A stretch of 64,000 nucleotides of DNA from the NCBI GenBank assembly GCA_963713545.1, contig CAVQME010000010.1:496001-560000 (forward strand), read 5' to 3'. The position numbers and the translations under genes are program-made. The stretch is from CAVPLM01 sp963713545 (lineage in GTDB: Bacteria > Actinomycetota > Thermoleophilia > RBG-16-64-13). The notes beneath the pieces are model-generated. The model ran no database searches, was not told the DNA's origin, and was given only the letters and a program-made list of their open reading frames with translations. Below are positions 8,479 to 16,940 of this stretch, piece after piece. Each line of letters begins with the position of its first letter. Position 1 is the first letter of the stretch.

Positions 8479-11073
8479 TCACGCCAACATCCGCTCCCAC
8501 GCCAGCCCCGTGCTCTTGTGATAGGGCTGGGAAAACGCTTCCGGATACTGTCTCCGCAATTCATCGAGGTTGACGGGCTCGACGTTCACCAAGAACCCGC
8601 CTGAGACCATGCCGGCAGCGTTCTTGGACGTGGTGTTCCGCGGAGTGATCGTGTTGATGGCTCCTCCGCGATCCAGCTCGCCCGTCACGATCGGGTCGAA
8701 CCTGGAGCCGTGATCCACATAGATGACGCCGGGCATGACGCGTTCGGTGACATAGGCCCCGACGAGAACGCCGCCCCGCTCGTTGAACACCTTGATGATG
8801 TCGTGGTGGTTGATGCCATGCTTGCGGGCATCTTCGGGGTGGATCCAGGCCGTCTGGTACGCGTATCCGTCCGGCCCGACTATCTTGCAGGTCTCTATCT
8901 CCCTCAGCCACTGCATATCGTCGTGCTGGGAATGCACGCGCCAGCGCGGATGGTGAGATATGCACAGGTAGGGATACAGCTTGGCCCTGTCGCCGCCGAG
9001 TCTCTCGTCATGGCTGGGGCCCCGTTCCACCCAGTGCGGGACCGGAGGCCGTTCCTTATCATCGGGGAAGTGATCCGCCAGACGCTGCGAGAAGAACTCC
9101 AGCTTGCCCGTGGGGGTGCTGAGCGGGTTGTTCTCCGGGTCTTCGACGAAACCCCTGAGCGCGACGCCGTGCTTCTCCCAGTCGGGGTCGTTGGGGACCA
9201 CGAAGTGCCCCTTTTCCTTGAACTCCTCCCAGGTCATGTGCTCCTGCACCCCGGAGGTCTCAAAGCCTACCCTGATCCACTCCTCTACTGTCTTGCCGCC
9301 GGTGTACTCCTCCAGCACGCCCAGCTTCTCAGCGACGGCGCACACCGCTTCGTAGTCGCTCCTGGATTCGCCTTTCGGCTCGATGCACTTCTCGTCCAGG
9401 AAGAGCGTGCCGAACTCCGCCGTAAGGTTGTCCACGCCGATGTCGTCGAGTTCGAACTTGGTGGCCACGGGCAGGATGATGTCGGCGAACTGGCAGTCAT
9501 TCTCGATCCACGGGTGCTGGGCGACGATGCACTCGATCTTGGGATTCTGGAAGGCCTTGGCGATGTAGTTGGAGTCGTTCCAGCAGGTCATCAGGGCCGG
9601 CGTGTCACTCCACATCATGTGGATCTCGGGGCAGCCGTCGGCAGGGTACTTGTACTGGACGAACTGGTCTTCCGTAGGTTCCTGGCAAAACGTGGTCCCG
9701 TACCAGGTCATGGGCTTCTCAGGTGTAGCGTCGTTGATGGCCTGGTGGATCTTGTCCTTGGGGATCAGTTGGACGGCCGCGTCTCTCTGCCCCTGGAAGT
9801 TGAAGCCCCGGTTGGCCGCCTCCACACTGGGAAAGAAGAGATGGCGGGGCACCGGTACGGAGGTACCGAAAGCGAAGGGCGGGGTCTCCACTCCCATGAG
9901 ACCCCACTCGATGGTGCTCAGCATGTGGCGCCCCGGTTTACCAAGGCCCTGCATGCCAAGGAGGCAGACCTCCATCCTCGCGTTCTCGGTGGCGTAGGGG
10001 CCGCGGACCATGTTGCCGCCGTTACCCTTGACCGTCGAGGTGGGTGCCTTGGCCCAGGCCCGGGCCAGTGCTTTGATGATGCGGGAGGGGACCCTTGTCT
10101 TCTCCTCGGCCCACTTCGGGGTCTTGGGGATGCCGTCTTCCCCGCCCAGGACATACGCGGCGAACTTGTCGAAGCCCACGACGTGGGTCTCCACGTACTC
10201 CTTGTCGTAGGTGCCCTCCTGCAGCCACTGGTAGGCGATGGCCAGATACAAGGCCGCATCTGTGTTGGGCAGGATGGGTATCCACTTGTCGGCGTGCACC
10301 GCCGTACCGTAGTTGACATCGGGGCAGATGTAGACCTGCTTGATCCCGAGCTCGGTGAACCAGTAGCAGAGCTGGCTCACCGTCTGCCCGCCCCAGCCCC
10401 ACGTGGTCGTCTCAGGGTCGCAACCCGAGTAGATGAGCATGTGCGAGTGCTCGGCGATATCCGGGATGATGTTCGATTGGTACGAGGACTTGCCTACCGG
10501 TTCGCATCCCCACACGTGCTTGGCGCCCCAGTACCAGCCCTCCCAGCTGTCCGGGTTACGCACCTGCAGCGTGTATCCCCCCAGTAGCGTAAGGAGCGAG
10601 CGGTTGCAGCCGTGGGCGGCGTGCACTACTTTGGTCTCCGAGTGGCCGTCGGCCTGCAGGAGGATGGCGCCCAGGCCGTACTCCTTCTCGATGCGCCGTA
10701 TCTCGGCCGCGATGAGGTCGGTGGCTTCGTCCCAGGAGATGCGCACGTACTTGCTTATGCCTCGATTCTGGGGGTTGCGGTCGCCGTCCGGATCCCAGTC
10801 CACCCGCTTGAGGGGATACATGGTGCGGTTGGGCGAGTTGACGCGGTTCTTGTAGCCGAGGGTAAAGGGCGGGATGAGCGTCTTCATGCTGGCTTCGAAG
10901 ACCTTCCCGCGCGCCTCCATCCGCCACGGTTTCACGTCATATTTCCAGTCGAAGTGGAACGGCCGGATCCTGAGTATCTTGCCGTCCTTGACGTCCACCT
11001 GGACGCAGTTCGCGTCCATACCAACCCCGAGAAAAGATAGACCCTTGACTACGGTCCTTTCATTCTCGCCCAT
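8479..11073 (-). CDS. Molybdopterin catalytic subunit, divergent transhydroxylase-like paralogue
   Basis: 864 aa, first structural gene of the array. It keeps the Mo-site motif NPDSWEGWYWG (near 175) and the C-terminal dinucleotide-binding domain. The active-site segment that reads SSHHNWG in the other three is ADGHSETKVVHAAHG here, and the first 60 residues have a longer N-terminus. Substrate specificity is therefore probably different. It has no dedicated Fe-S subunit immediately downstream; the next gene is another alpha subunit 36 nt away, so it may share the beta subunit at 5034-5867 or work alone. GGTAGG lies 7 nt before the ATG. An IclR regulator gene ends 44 nt upstream, so the array is probably read from the regulator's promoter or from this short gap. 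Confidence 0.88.
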   Translation of the reverse strand: MGENERTVVKGLSFLGVGMDANCVQVDVKDGKILRIRPFHFDWKYDVKPWRMEARGKVFEASMKTLIPPFTLGYKNRVNSPNRTMYPLKRVDWDPDGDRNPQNRGISKYVRISWDEATDLIAAEIRRIEKEYGLGAILLQADGHSETKVVHAAHGCNRSLLTLLGGYTLQVRNPDSWEGWYWGAKHVWGCEPVGKSSYQSNIIPDIAEHSHMLIYSGCDPETTTWGWGGQTVSQLCYWFTELGIKQVYICPDVNYGTAVHADKWIPILPNTDAALYLAIAYQWLQEGTYDKEYVETHVVGFDKFAAYVLGGEDGIPKTPKWAEEKTRVPSRIIKALARAWAKAPTSTVKGNGGNMVRGPYATENARMEVCLLGMQGLGKPGRHMLSTIEWGLMGVETPPFAFGTSVPVPRHLFFPSVEAANRGFNFQGQRDAAVQLIPKDKIHQAINDATPEKPMTWYGTTFCQEPTEDQFVQYKYPADGCPEIHMMWSDTPALMTCWNDSNYIAKAFQNPKIECIVAQHPWIENDCQFADIILPVATKFELDDIGVDNLTAEFGTLFLDEKCIEPKGESRSDYEAVCAVAEKLGVLEEYTGGKTVEEWIRVGFETSGVQEHMTWEEFKEKGHFVVPNDPDWEKHGVALRGFVEDPENNPLSTPTGKLEFFSQRLADHFPDDKERPPVPHWVERGPSHDERLGGDRAKLYPYLCISHHPRWRVHSQHDDMQWLREIETCKIVGPDGYAYQTAWIHPEDARKHGINHHDIIKVFNERGGVLVGAYVTERVMPGVIYVDHGSRFDPIVTGELDRGGAINTITPRNTTSKNAAGMVSGGFLVNVEPVNLDELRRQYPEAFSQPYHKSTGLAWERMLA

Positions 11074-11116
11074 GTATCAACCTACCCTTCTGAGTTCAGC
11101 GGGCGCACAAACCTCG

Positions 11117-11935
11117 CTAGGCACTTTCGTGCGCATCCAGACGTTTTCCGATGTGATCGGCGGCAGCGCGCAACTGATCGATATAGGAGGGTAGGGCGTC
11201 ATCTGTGAAGCGCTCGACCGGAACGATCAGAGCGAGGGCGGCTACCACCTTGCCTCGCGACGTTATCGGGACCCCGACGGCACACGTACCGATATCATGC
11301 CCTTCGCGGTCATACGCCACCCCTTCCTCCAGGACCCGCTCCACTGTCGCCCGGGCAGCCTCTCGGTCAACAACAGTGTGGTCCGTGAAGCGAATCGGCT
11401 GGATGGCGAGCATCCTTCGCCTCGTCTCTTCGCTGGAGAAGGCCAGTATGATTTGTGCGTGGACGTTCCACGTCGAGTGCAGGGGATGGAGGCGGGTTGC
11501 CGGGATCTTCGGAACGAACCCTCTCGACGAGGGCAAGACTTGGACGACATGAACGTTGTCTCCCTGCCTGACGCCGAGAGTCACGGCCTCGCGGCTGGAT
11601 TCCGCCAGAGCCCGGAGATCGGTGCGAAGTACGTCCGCGAATACCGTCCTGCTTCCGAGATTGTAGAGTGCCACCGCCCACGCCGGTCCAATGCTGTACA
11701 GGCCTGACTCGCTGTCGTAGTTGAGATAGCCTTCCATCTCAAGGGTTTTGACAAATCGATAGACGGTCGCTCTGTGCAGCCCGGTTCTGCGGCTGAGTTC
11801 GGTGAGACTGAGGCTCCCACTGTCTGCATTGAACTGACCGAGGATCCCCAATCCGCGTGAGAGGGACTGGACCGGCGGCGGGCCGCTCACAACCGGGGCG
11901 CTCCGTGGTTCATCGACCGTCACGACTTTGCCCAT
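11117..11935 (-). CDS. IclR-family transcriptional regulator
   Basis: 272 aa: an N-terminal winged helix (about 20-85, LSLTELSRRTGLHRATVYR) and a C-terminal GAF-like effector domain (about 100-265, containing DIGTCAVGVPI and the usual VALIVPVERF strand). IclR proteins typically sense aromatic or organic-acid intermediates and activate or repress catabolic operons. It lies directly upstream of, and on the same strand as, the molybdoenzyme array, so it is the obvious candidate regulator. No operator could be defined in the 44-nt gap to 11073. Confidence 0.93.
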   Translation of the reverse strand: MGKVVTVDEPRSAPVVSGPPPVQSLSRGLGILGQFNADSGSLSLTELSRRTGLHRATVYRFVKTLEMEGYLNYDSESGLYSIGPAWAVALYNLGSRTVFADVLRTDLRALAESSREAVTLGVRQGDNVHVVQVLPSSRGFVPKIPATRLHPLHSTWNVHAQIILAFSSEETRRRMLAIQPIRFTDHTVVDREAARATVERVLEEGVAYDREGHDIGTCAVGVPITSRGKVVAALALIVPVERFTDDALPSYIDQLRAAADHIGKRLDAHESA

Positions 11936-12008
11936 TCTCGACTATCGCCCCTGACCGGTGGCTACGTTCCGCATGGTTGCTACTCCATCCCCTGCTTCGT
12001 TGCTGCCG

Positions 12009-13483
12009 CTACGAGTACTGCATCTCCTCTACCTTGCTCACTGCTGTCCCCGCGGGCAAGTACTTGCTCGAGACCATGATCTGCTCGAAGGGCCACTTCG
12101 TGCCCTTGCGCCACTGAGCCGCGGAGTGAGGCATGCGCAGGCAGTTGGGCACGGGATGGGTCACCATGGTGTTGGCAGTCGGATCCACCGGCATGGTGAA
12201 ATCTACGGGTCCGTACATGGTGTCCAGCTTCGCGGTGGAGATAGCCTTTATGACCGCTTCCTTGTCGTCTACGTTGGTGAGGCTGCTTGAGTACGTGGAC
12301 GTAGAGTTCCATAAGCGCGTAGATCTCCGTCCCCGAAACCCATTGTTTGCCGGTATCGGCCTCGTAGGCGTCGGCGATCTCTTGGGCAGTCTGACCGGTA
12401 AAAGAGCTCTTGAACGGATAATCCGCGTGCCAGACCAGCTCCGTCGTAAGTCCGTATGCGCTGGGACCGATGGCCTCACACGTCTGGGCAAAGGTCAAAG
12501 CCATGCCTACGGTGCAGGCCTTCGGCTGGAAACCCTGCTGCAGGCTCTGCTTCCAGAAGTTCGTGAAATCAGTGGAGTTCATAGCCCCGGAGCAGATCTC
12601 CGCGCCGAATTTCTTGAACTCGCTGATCTGCGAGGTGTAGTCCTCGGTACCGGGCTGGTAAAAGCTGGGCATGGTGTACGTGTAGCCCCCCTTGCCGAAG
12701 AAGAAGGGCCCGCCGTTCTCCTCGTTCCCCCATGCTTGTCCGTCGGTGCTGTTGCTGAAGATGCACCCGACCTTCTTGTTGGTCGGGATCTGGTCCCACA
12801 TCTCTACGAAGCATTGCGCCATCGCCTCGATGCCCACGCAGAGGGCGTAATCCCCACTTGAAAGGATTGTTGTCCGGAGTGCCCCCCCTTCCAAAGTAGA
12901 ACGCCTGCCAGGGGCCCTGGCCGAACAAGCCGGGGGTCTCCAGCGCCTCACACTGGTCGGCGCTAGGGTTCATAGTGTCGGGGGAGCCACCGGCGATGAT
13001 GAGGTCCACCTTCCCATTTGTGATCAGGTCGCCGGTCACCTGCGCGGTGCGGTTGGTGTCTGACTGCGTGTCCTGGGTCGACATCGTGACGGGGTGATTC
13101 TTGCCGTCACCGCACACAACGCCATCCGCAAGGATCTTGGTCCACTGTCCTTGCACCCAGTCGAACGGGATCATGAAGGTTGCCAGGGGGCCGGTCTTGG
13201 GTACAACGATACCCACCTTGATCTCTCTGCCGGTCTCGGGCCCTGCGGACACGGTGGTCGTAGCGCCCGCGGTAGTGGTGGTGGCGCCTGCGGTAGTCGT
13301 CGTGGCCCCAGCTGTGGTGGTCGCTCCGGCAGTGGTGGTAGTCTCCTCTTCCCCGCAAGCGGCGACGAGCCCACCCAGACCTCCGACGACGCCGACGGTC
13401 GCGCCCGCGATGCCGGCGATCTTGAGGAATTCTCTGCGGCTTACAGCCGTGCTCCCATCATTTGTAGAGTTCAAATCAGTCAT
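12009..13483 (-). pseudogene. Branched-chain-amino-acid-type ABC substrate-binding lipoprotein, two frameshifts
   Basis: Three frames join into one periplasmic-binding-protein type 1 (LivJ/Peripla_BP_6) protein of about 490 aa. The start at 13483 follows AAGGGAGGG. The N-terminus carries a Tat-type SRREFLKIAG signal and a lipobox ending in Ala-Ala-Cys, then a Thr/Ala-rich linker. Frame one runs to about 12858 (DNNPFKWG), frame two from about 12856 (DYALCVGIEAMAQCF) to about 12285 (ELYVHVLK), frame three to 12009 (NVDDKEAVIKAISTAK). The first break sits at a run of four C on the plus strand (12852-12855). No permease or ATPase genes for this system are nearby. It probably bound an aromatic or short organic acid for the adjacent pathway. 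Indels may be sequencing errors. Confidence 0.8.
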
Positions 13484-13673
13484 CTGAGCCGCCCTCCCTT
13501 GTTTGCTGTCGAATCCGCGAACTGGTCTCGAAATGGGTTTGCGTTTTGACCACAAACGATTCCCACAACTCGTGATGGACCCCCCTTCTTTCGGCCGCCT
13601 TCTACTGCAGCGTCCCCATGCGAAGGCCTTCCCGTTCAGAGCCGCTCATTTGAGGTGCGCGCTATACGCAACA

Positions 13674-13695
13674 TTGTCTACGCATGGTGAGACAA
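13674..13695. promoter_or_regulatory. Inverted repeat TTGTCT-N10-AGACAA, candidate operator
   Basis: This is a perfect 6-bp dyad with a 10-bp spacer, about 190 nt upstream of the substrate-binding-protein start at 13483. It lies in a 236-nt gap without genes. Size and symmetry fit a dimeric regulator such as IclR or MarR, but no second copy was found in the window. Confidence 0.3.
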
Positions 13696-13719
13696 AGATA
13701 AACGGATGTATCCCGGAAG

Positions 13720-13990
13720 TCAAGGCTGCGAGTGACCCACGTGTCTCAATTCGGCAGTACCGGCGTAATCGATCTCACACGACTGTGGGTCGATGACCAC
13801 TTTGTAGACATCCCTGGCCATCTCCGCGGATACCAGCTCGTTTCTGACATCGTCTCCCACTGCCTCGGGATCCCGCGTCATGGGGTCCCCCACCCCCGCA
13901 GCACCCCCGCTTAAGGTCAGCCTCAAAACGTTGCCCGTCGTAGATCGGGGTCGCTGAGCAAACGTTGCCGAAGTCCGTCAGCGAAGCATG
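13720..13990 (-). pseudogene. Hydantoinase B/oxoprolinase (HyuB) C-terminal remnant
   Basis: The frame ending at 13720 reads TTGNVLRLTLSGGAAGVGDP followed by MTRDPEAV, DVRNELVSAEMARD and YKVVID. This is the conserved C-terminal signature of HyuB-type subunits (GGGGYGDP, DPE, DV, G-VS-E-A, YGVV). Only about 80 residues remain of a family of 500 aa or more, and nothing upstream continues it; the frame is replaced at about 13990 by unrelated sequence and a large hairpin. It is a decayed relic, perhaps of an acetophenone carboxylase/hydantoinase-type gene that once belonged to this catabolic island. Confidence 0.6.
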
Positions 13991-13996
13991 CTTGTT

Positions 13997-14030
13997 TTGC
14001 TTCTGGCCCCCCACGGGGGGCCAGAAGCAA
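13997..14030. terminator. Perfect 16-bp hairpin after lactonase gene
   Basis: Arms 13997-14012 and 14015-14030 are perfect reverse complements (GCTTCTGGCCCCCC core) with a 2-nt centre. It begins 15 nt past the stop of the lactonase gene (14045), so it probably ends that minus-strand transcript. There is no T tract on either side, so Rho-independent action is uncertain. Confidence 0.6.
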
Positions 14031-14044
14031 AGTGGTCAGGCGGG

Positions 14045-15238
14045 TTAGAGTTCGACAAACTGGATGAATACCGGGTTCTGAACCGGGACTTCCGTCAGGA
14101 CCTTCAGGCTCCCATCATTTGCGTCTACCGAATATGACCGGATCACATCCGCCGGGCGATCCGGGACGAGCAGGAATGCGCCGTCGGGCGAGAGCGTCAT
14201 ACAGCGTGTTGCGTCTTTGGGATCCTCAGACTCACTTAGCTCAACCCTTCCAGCCTTCTTGAGATGACCATCCGCAGAGATACTGAACCAGACGACGTCA
14301 TCTTGTCCCCGGTTGTTCATATACACGAAGCGGCCATTGGGATGCACCTGCAGGGTGGCCGTCTCGTTGCGTCCCTTGAACCCCGAAAGCGTCGATTGCT
14401 TGTCGATGAAGGTCAACGCGCCGGTGGAGCTATCGAAGTCGAAGGACCAGAGTTCAGAAGAGAACTCGCACGTCATGAACATGCGGCCTTTGTTGTCGAA
14501 GGCACAATGCCTGGGACCGGTTCCAGCCGGGCACTGGTAGACGGAGGCGAGCTCAAGTCTCTTCCCCCCGATCCGGTAGACGTAGATCCGCTCCCCGGCC
14601 TTTTCGCACACCACCAGGAACTTGCCTGACGGGTCGATCACGACGATGTGCGCGTGAGGACTGGCCTGCGCGTGGCCTCCGCCCTGCGGGGAATCGTTTG
14701 GATCCGTGCCATATCCGGTCAGTACATGCACGTCTTGAACTTCACCGATGGAACCATCCTCTTCAAGCCCGTACTGGACGACCGTCGAATCGTCATATTC
14801 GAACTTCTCCACCCACTTGCCATCAGCAATCTCGACCGCTTTAACCACGTGATCGAAGAAGCCATGGTTCGCGGTGAAGAGGAGTTTCTTCTCTTCGTCG
14901 ACGGTGATAGAGGCCGGCATCGCTCCTACGGCAGGCTGCTTGTTCAGAAAGGTCAACTTTCCGGACTGCGGATTCACCCTGAACGACAACACACCCGAGG
15001 CCGGTTTCTTGGGTCCTCGTCCATCGGTCTTCCTTTCGTCGACCGCATAGAGGACTTGCGCTTTTGGTGCATAGGTGAGATATCCCGCCCTCTTCGGCAT
15101 ATCCTCCACACCGCCTGGAAGGGGCGTGATACTGCTTCCATCCGCGCTGATTTCAAAGACCGAGATCCCTCCGCCCTCAAATCTATCAACGTGATTGCGT
15201 CCAACGTACGCAATCAGCCGCTTCTTGTCCGTGCTCAC
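14045..15238 (-). CDS. Seven-bladed beta-propeller lactonase family protein
   Basis: 397 aa of the 6-phosphogluconolactonase/3-carboxymuconate cyclase type (PF10282). Repeated blades are visible: YLTYAPKAQVLYAV near 52, ASITVDEEKKLLFTANHG near 108, HIVVIDPSGKFLVV near 197, ATLQVHPNGRFVYMNNRG near 294 and MTLSPDGAFLLVPDR near 343. No signal peptide is seen. It may open or form a lactone in the ring-cleavage pathway or simply be a scaffold. It uses a GTG start with AGGAG 8 nt upstream and follows the M29-like gene by 30 nt, so it belongs to that operon. Confidence 0.85.
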   Translation of the reverse strand: MSTDKKRLIAYVGRNHVDRFEGGGISVFEISADGSSITPLPGGVEDMPKRAGYLTYAPKAQVLYAVDERKTDGRGPKKPASGVLSFRVNPQSGKLTFLNKQPAVGAMPASITVDEEKKLLFTANHGFFDHVVKAVEIADGKWVEKFEYDDSTVVQYGLEEDGSIGEVQDVHVLTGYGTDPNDSPQGGGHAQASPHAHIVVIDPSGKFLVVCEKAGERIYVYRIGGKRLELASVYQCPAGTGPRHCAFDNKGRMFMTCEFSSELWSFDFDSSTGALTFIDKQSTLSGFKGRNETATLQVHPNGRFVYMNNRGQDDVVWFSISADGHLKKAGRVELSESEDPKDATRCMTLSPDGAFLLVPDRPADVIRSYSVDANDGSLKVLTEVPVQNPVFIQFVEL

Positions 15239-15268
15239 GTCTCTTCTCCTGTCTAACGTTCTGTTCTC

Positions 15269-16423
15269 TTACAGTTTCGGAGGCACGCCGGGGAGGTCGG
15301 GGTACTTAGCGGCAACCTCGAGCACTCTCGGATCCTGCAGGCACATGAGGTAGCCGTTGTCGTAGACAAGCGTGCCGTTGACCTTGAGGGTGACGTTGCG
15401 GATGTCAGCGGTGATATGCGGATAGTAGTTGTAGTTCTCATTGGCCGGGGCCGAACCGACGTGCCAGTGCACGTTCGAGTGGTGCGAGTGGTCGATTATC
15501 CGCTTGTAGATCGCATTCGGGCACTGGGCGTCCGTGACCTTCGCGTTCGGGTGGATACCGAAGTGGAAGGTGTCGAACTTCCACATGCCGTCGCCGACCT
15601 TGCCTTCCATGACCTTCAGGAAGCGATTGATCGCGTCGGCTTCTCTGCCGCCCGAGATCTTGACCATGCGGCTGTCCTTGACGTCCACGCGGACGGGTTC
15701 CTTCCAGGCCGGGGGGAGACCCATGTAGCGCGACCACCAGGGGAGCATGCAGTCGAAGAAGAAGACGCCGTTGACGTCCTTACTGTTGATCGGCGGGTGG
15801 ACCCACTCGGGATAAGGGATGTAATGGCTCGCATCCCTGCGCCAGGAGTTGTAGGGCATGCCGGGGATGCCGGGGCGCTGCACCGGATCGAGCGAGTAGC
15901 CTTCGAGCTCCGTGCCGTTGGGATCGGTCATCACCCATTTGGCCTCATGGGTCATGAAGGGATCGGAACTCACGTGGCGGACCATGACCACGAGCTCGTG
16001 CGGCGTCTGGGCCCACTCGGTCATCAGGAGCGAGGCGGTGACGGGGAACATGCGCACGTACCAGGTCTTGACCTCTTCGATGTACTTGCGGAACTCGGCG
16101 ACCTCTTCGATGGCCAGGTCGAGGGAGGTATTGATGAACAGATCGGCGTTGGTAATGGCGCCCTTGACGACCGGCGGCAGACGCCACTCGTGGACCTTCA
16201 TGACCTCGTCGATCCAGAGGACGGAGCAGTTAGCGCCACGCGACTGGACCACGGCCTGGGTCCAGCTGATGGCCTGCTCATCGACCAGGTTGTCGCTGCC
16301 ATAGAGCCCGTCGGTGTGGGCCAGGATGACGACCTCCATGCCCGGCTTGACCTGGGCGTCGTAGTCCACCATCTGGATGAGCGAATTGAGCGCCGCCTTG
16401 GGGATGCCTACTTGATGACTCAT
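15269..16423 (-). CDS. M29 aminopeptidase/NicX-like metal-dependent enzyme
   Basis: 384 aa. The layout (an N-terminal Rossmann-like half with VILAHTDGLYGSDNLVDEQ and a C-terminal metal-binding half with HFGIHPNAKVTD and HHSNVHWHVGS) resembles the M29 aminopeptidase fold. That fold also includes 2,5-dihydroxypyridine 5,6-dioxygenase (NicX) and related catabolic enzymes. The His residues of HFGIHP, the HHSNVHWH stretch and nearby Asp/Glu are plausible metal ligands. The genomic setting (amidohydrolase, MarR, lactonase) favours a catabolic hydrolase or dioxygenase rather than a peptidase. GGAGAG precedes the ATG by 5 nt. Function beyond the superfamily is unknown. Confidence 0.6.
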   Translation of the reverse strand: MSHQVGIPKAALNSLIQMVDYDAQVKPGMEVVILAHTDGLYGSDNLVDEQAISWTQAVVQSRGANCSVLWIDEVMKVHEWRLPPVVKGAITNADLFINTSLDLAIEEVAEFRKYIEEVKTWYVRMFPVTASLLMTEWAQTPHELVVMVRHVSSDPFMTHEAKWVMTDPNGTELEGYSLDPVQRPGIPGMPYNSWRRDASHYIPYPEWVHPPINSKDVNGVFFFDCMLPWWSRYMGLPPAWKEPVRVDVKDSRMVKISGGREADAINRFLKVMEGKVGDGMWKFDTFHFGIHPNAKVTDAQCPNAIYKRIIDHSHHSNVHWHVGSAPANENYNYYPHITADIRNVTLKVNGTLVYDNGYLMCLQDPRVLEVAAKYPDLPGVPPKL

Positions 16424-16435
16424 GGTTTCTCTCCT

Positions 16436-16939
16436 TTACTCTTTTGCGCCATTAGGATCCAGCGGGAAGTTCAGATGCCATTCCGGAATGCCGAGATCTT
16501 CAAGCACCTTGCCCCTCAGTTTGAAAAGGTAGGTCGCCAGACGCTCACGTTCTTTCTTGGTCAAAACGGAGAAGATCCGCTCATCTGTCTCGTTGTGAAG
16601 CGACTGGCTGAATACGTCCAGACCCTTCTCCGTCAGTGCCACCTCCACTTTCGATCTACCAGAACCTTTGTGCCTGGCCACCAGGCCGTCCGCCTCCATC
16701 CGCTTCAGCATCTCGGTGACAGAATGAAGCTCTCGGAACAGAATGCGCGCGACCTCCACTGGCGTTGCCCGGCCGCCACTGTTCTGGATCACGAAGAGGA
16801 CGGCTCGTCTCTCATTGCTGATGCCGTAACGCGCATAGTCCCTTTCCCGAGCCCGCAGTATCGCGTCCTTCGTCTGCGCGATCAGCACCCACAGCAAGAA
16901 GTACTCGTTGGAAAGCGCTGCGTCATCTTCATCCGGCAT
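16436..16939 (-). CDS. MarR-family transcriptional regulator
   Basis: 167 aa from the ATG at 16939. That start sits just past the TGA of the amidohydrolase gene (16941) and follows GGGGGCTGAG, so it is preferred over the overlapping start at 16978. A winged helix (about 45-125) contains NERRAVLFVIQ, ARILFRELHSVTEML and the wing ARHKGSGRSKVEVALTEKG. MarR proteins usually repress catabolic genes and are released by phenolic ligands. Co-transcription with the amidohydrolase, whose promoter region has the palindrome TTCGTATACGAA, makes it the best candidate ligand of that operator (inference). Confidence 0.88.
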   Translation of the reverse strand: MPDEDDAALSNEYFLLWVLIAQTKDAILRARERDYARYGISNERRAVLFVIQNSGGRATPVEVARILFRELHSVTEMLKRMEADGLVARHKGSGRSKVEVALTEKGLDVFSQSLHNETDERIFSVLTKKERERLATYLFKLRGKVLEDLGIPEWHLNFPLDPNGAKE

Positions 16940-16940
16940 C

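Noticed and set aside
8710..10587. Long plus-strand open frame antisense to the alpha subunit
   Set aside because: It is a GC-driven shadow of 8479-11073: Val/Leu/Gly/His-rich low-complexity translation, no ribosome-binding site, no family motifs.
13225..13345. Thr/Ala codon repeats as phase-variable tract
   Set aside because: The repeats are imperfect codon repeats of a lipoprotein tether, seen also in dctP, and are multiples of three, so they would not switch the frame.
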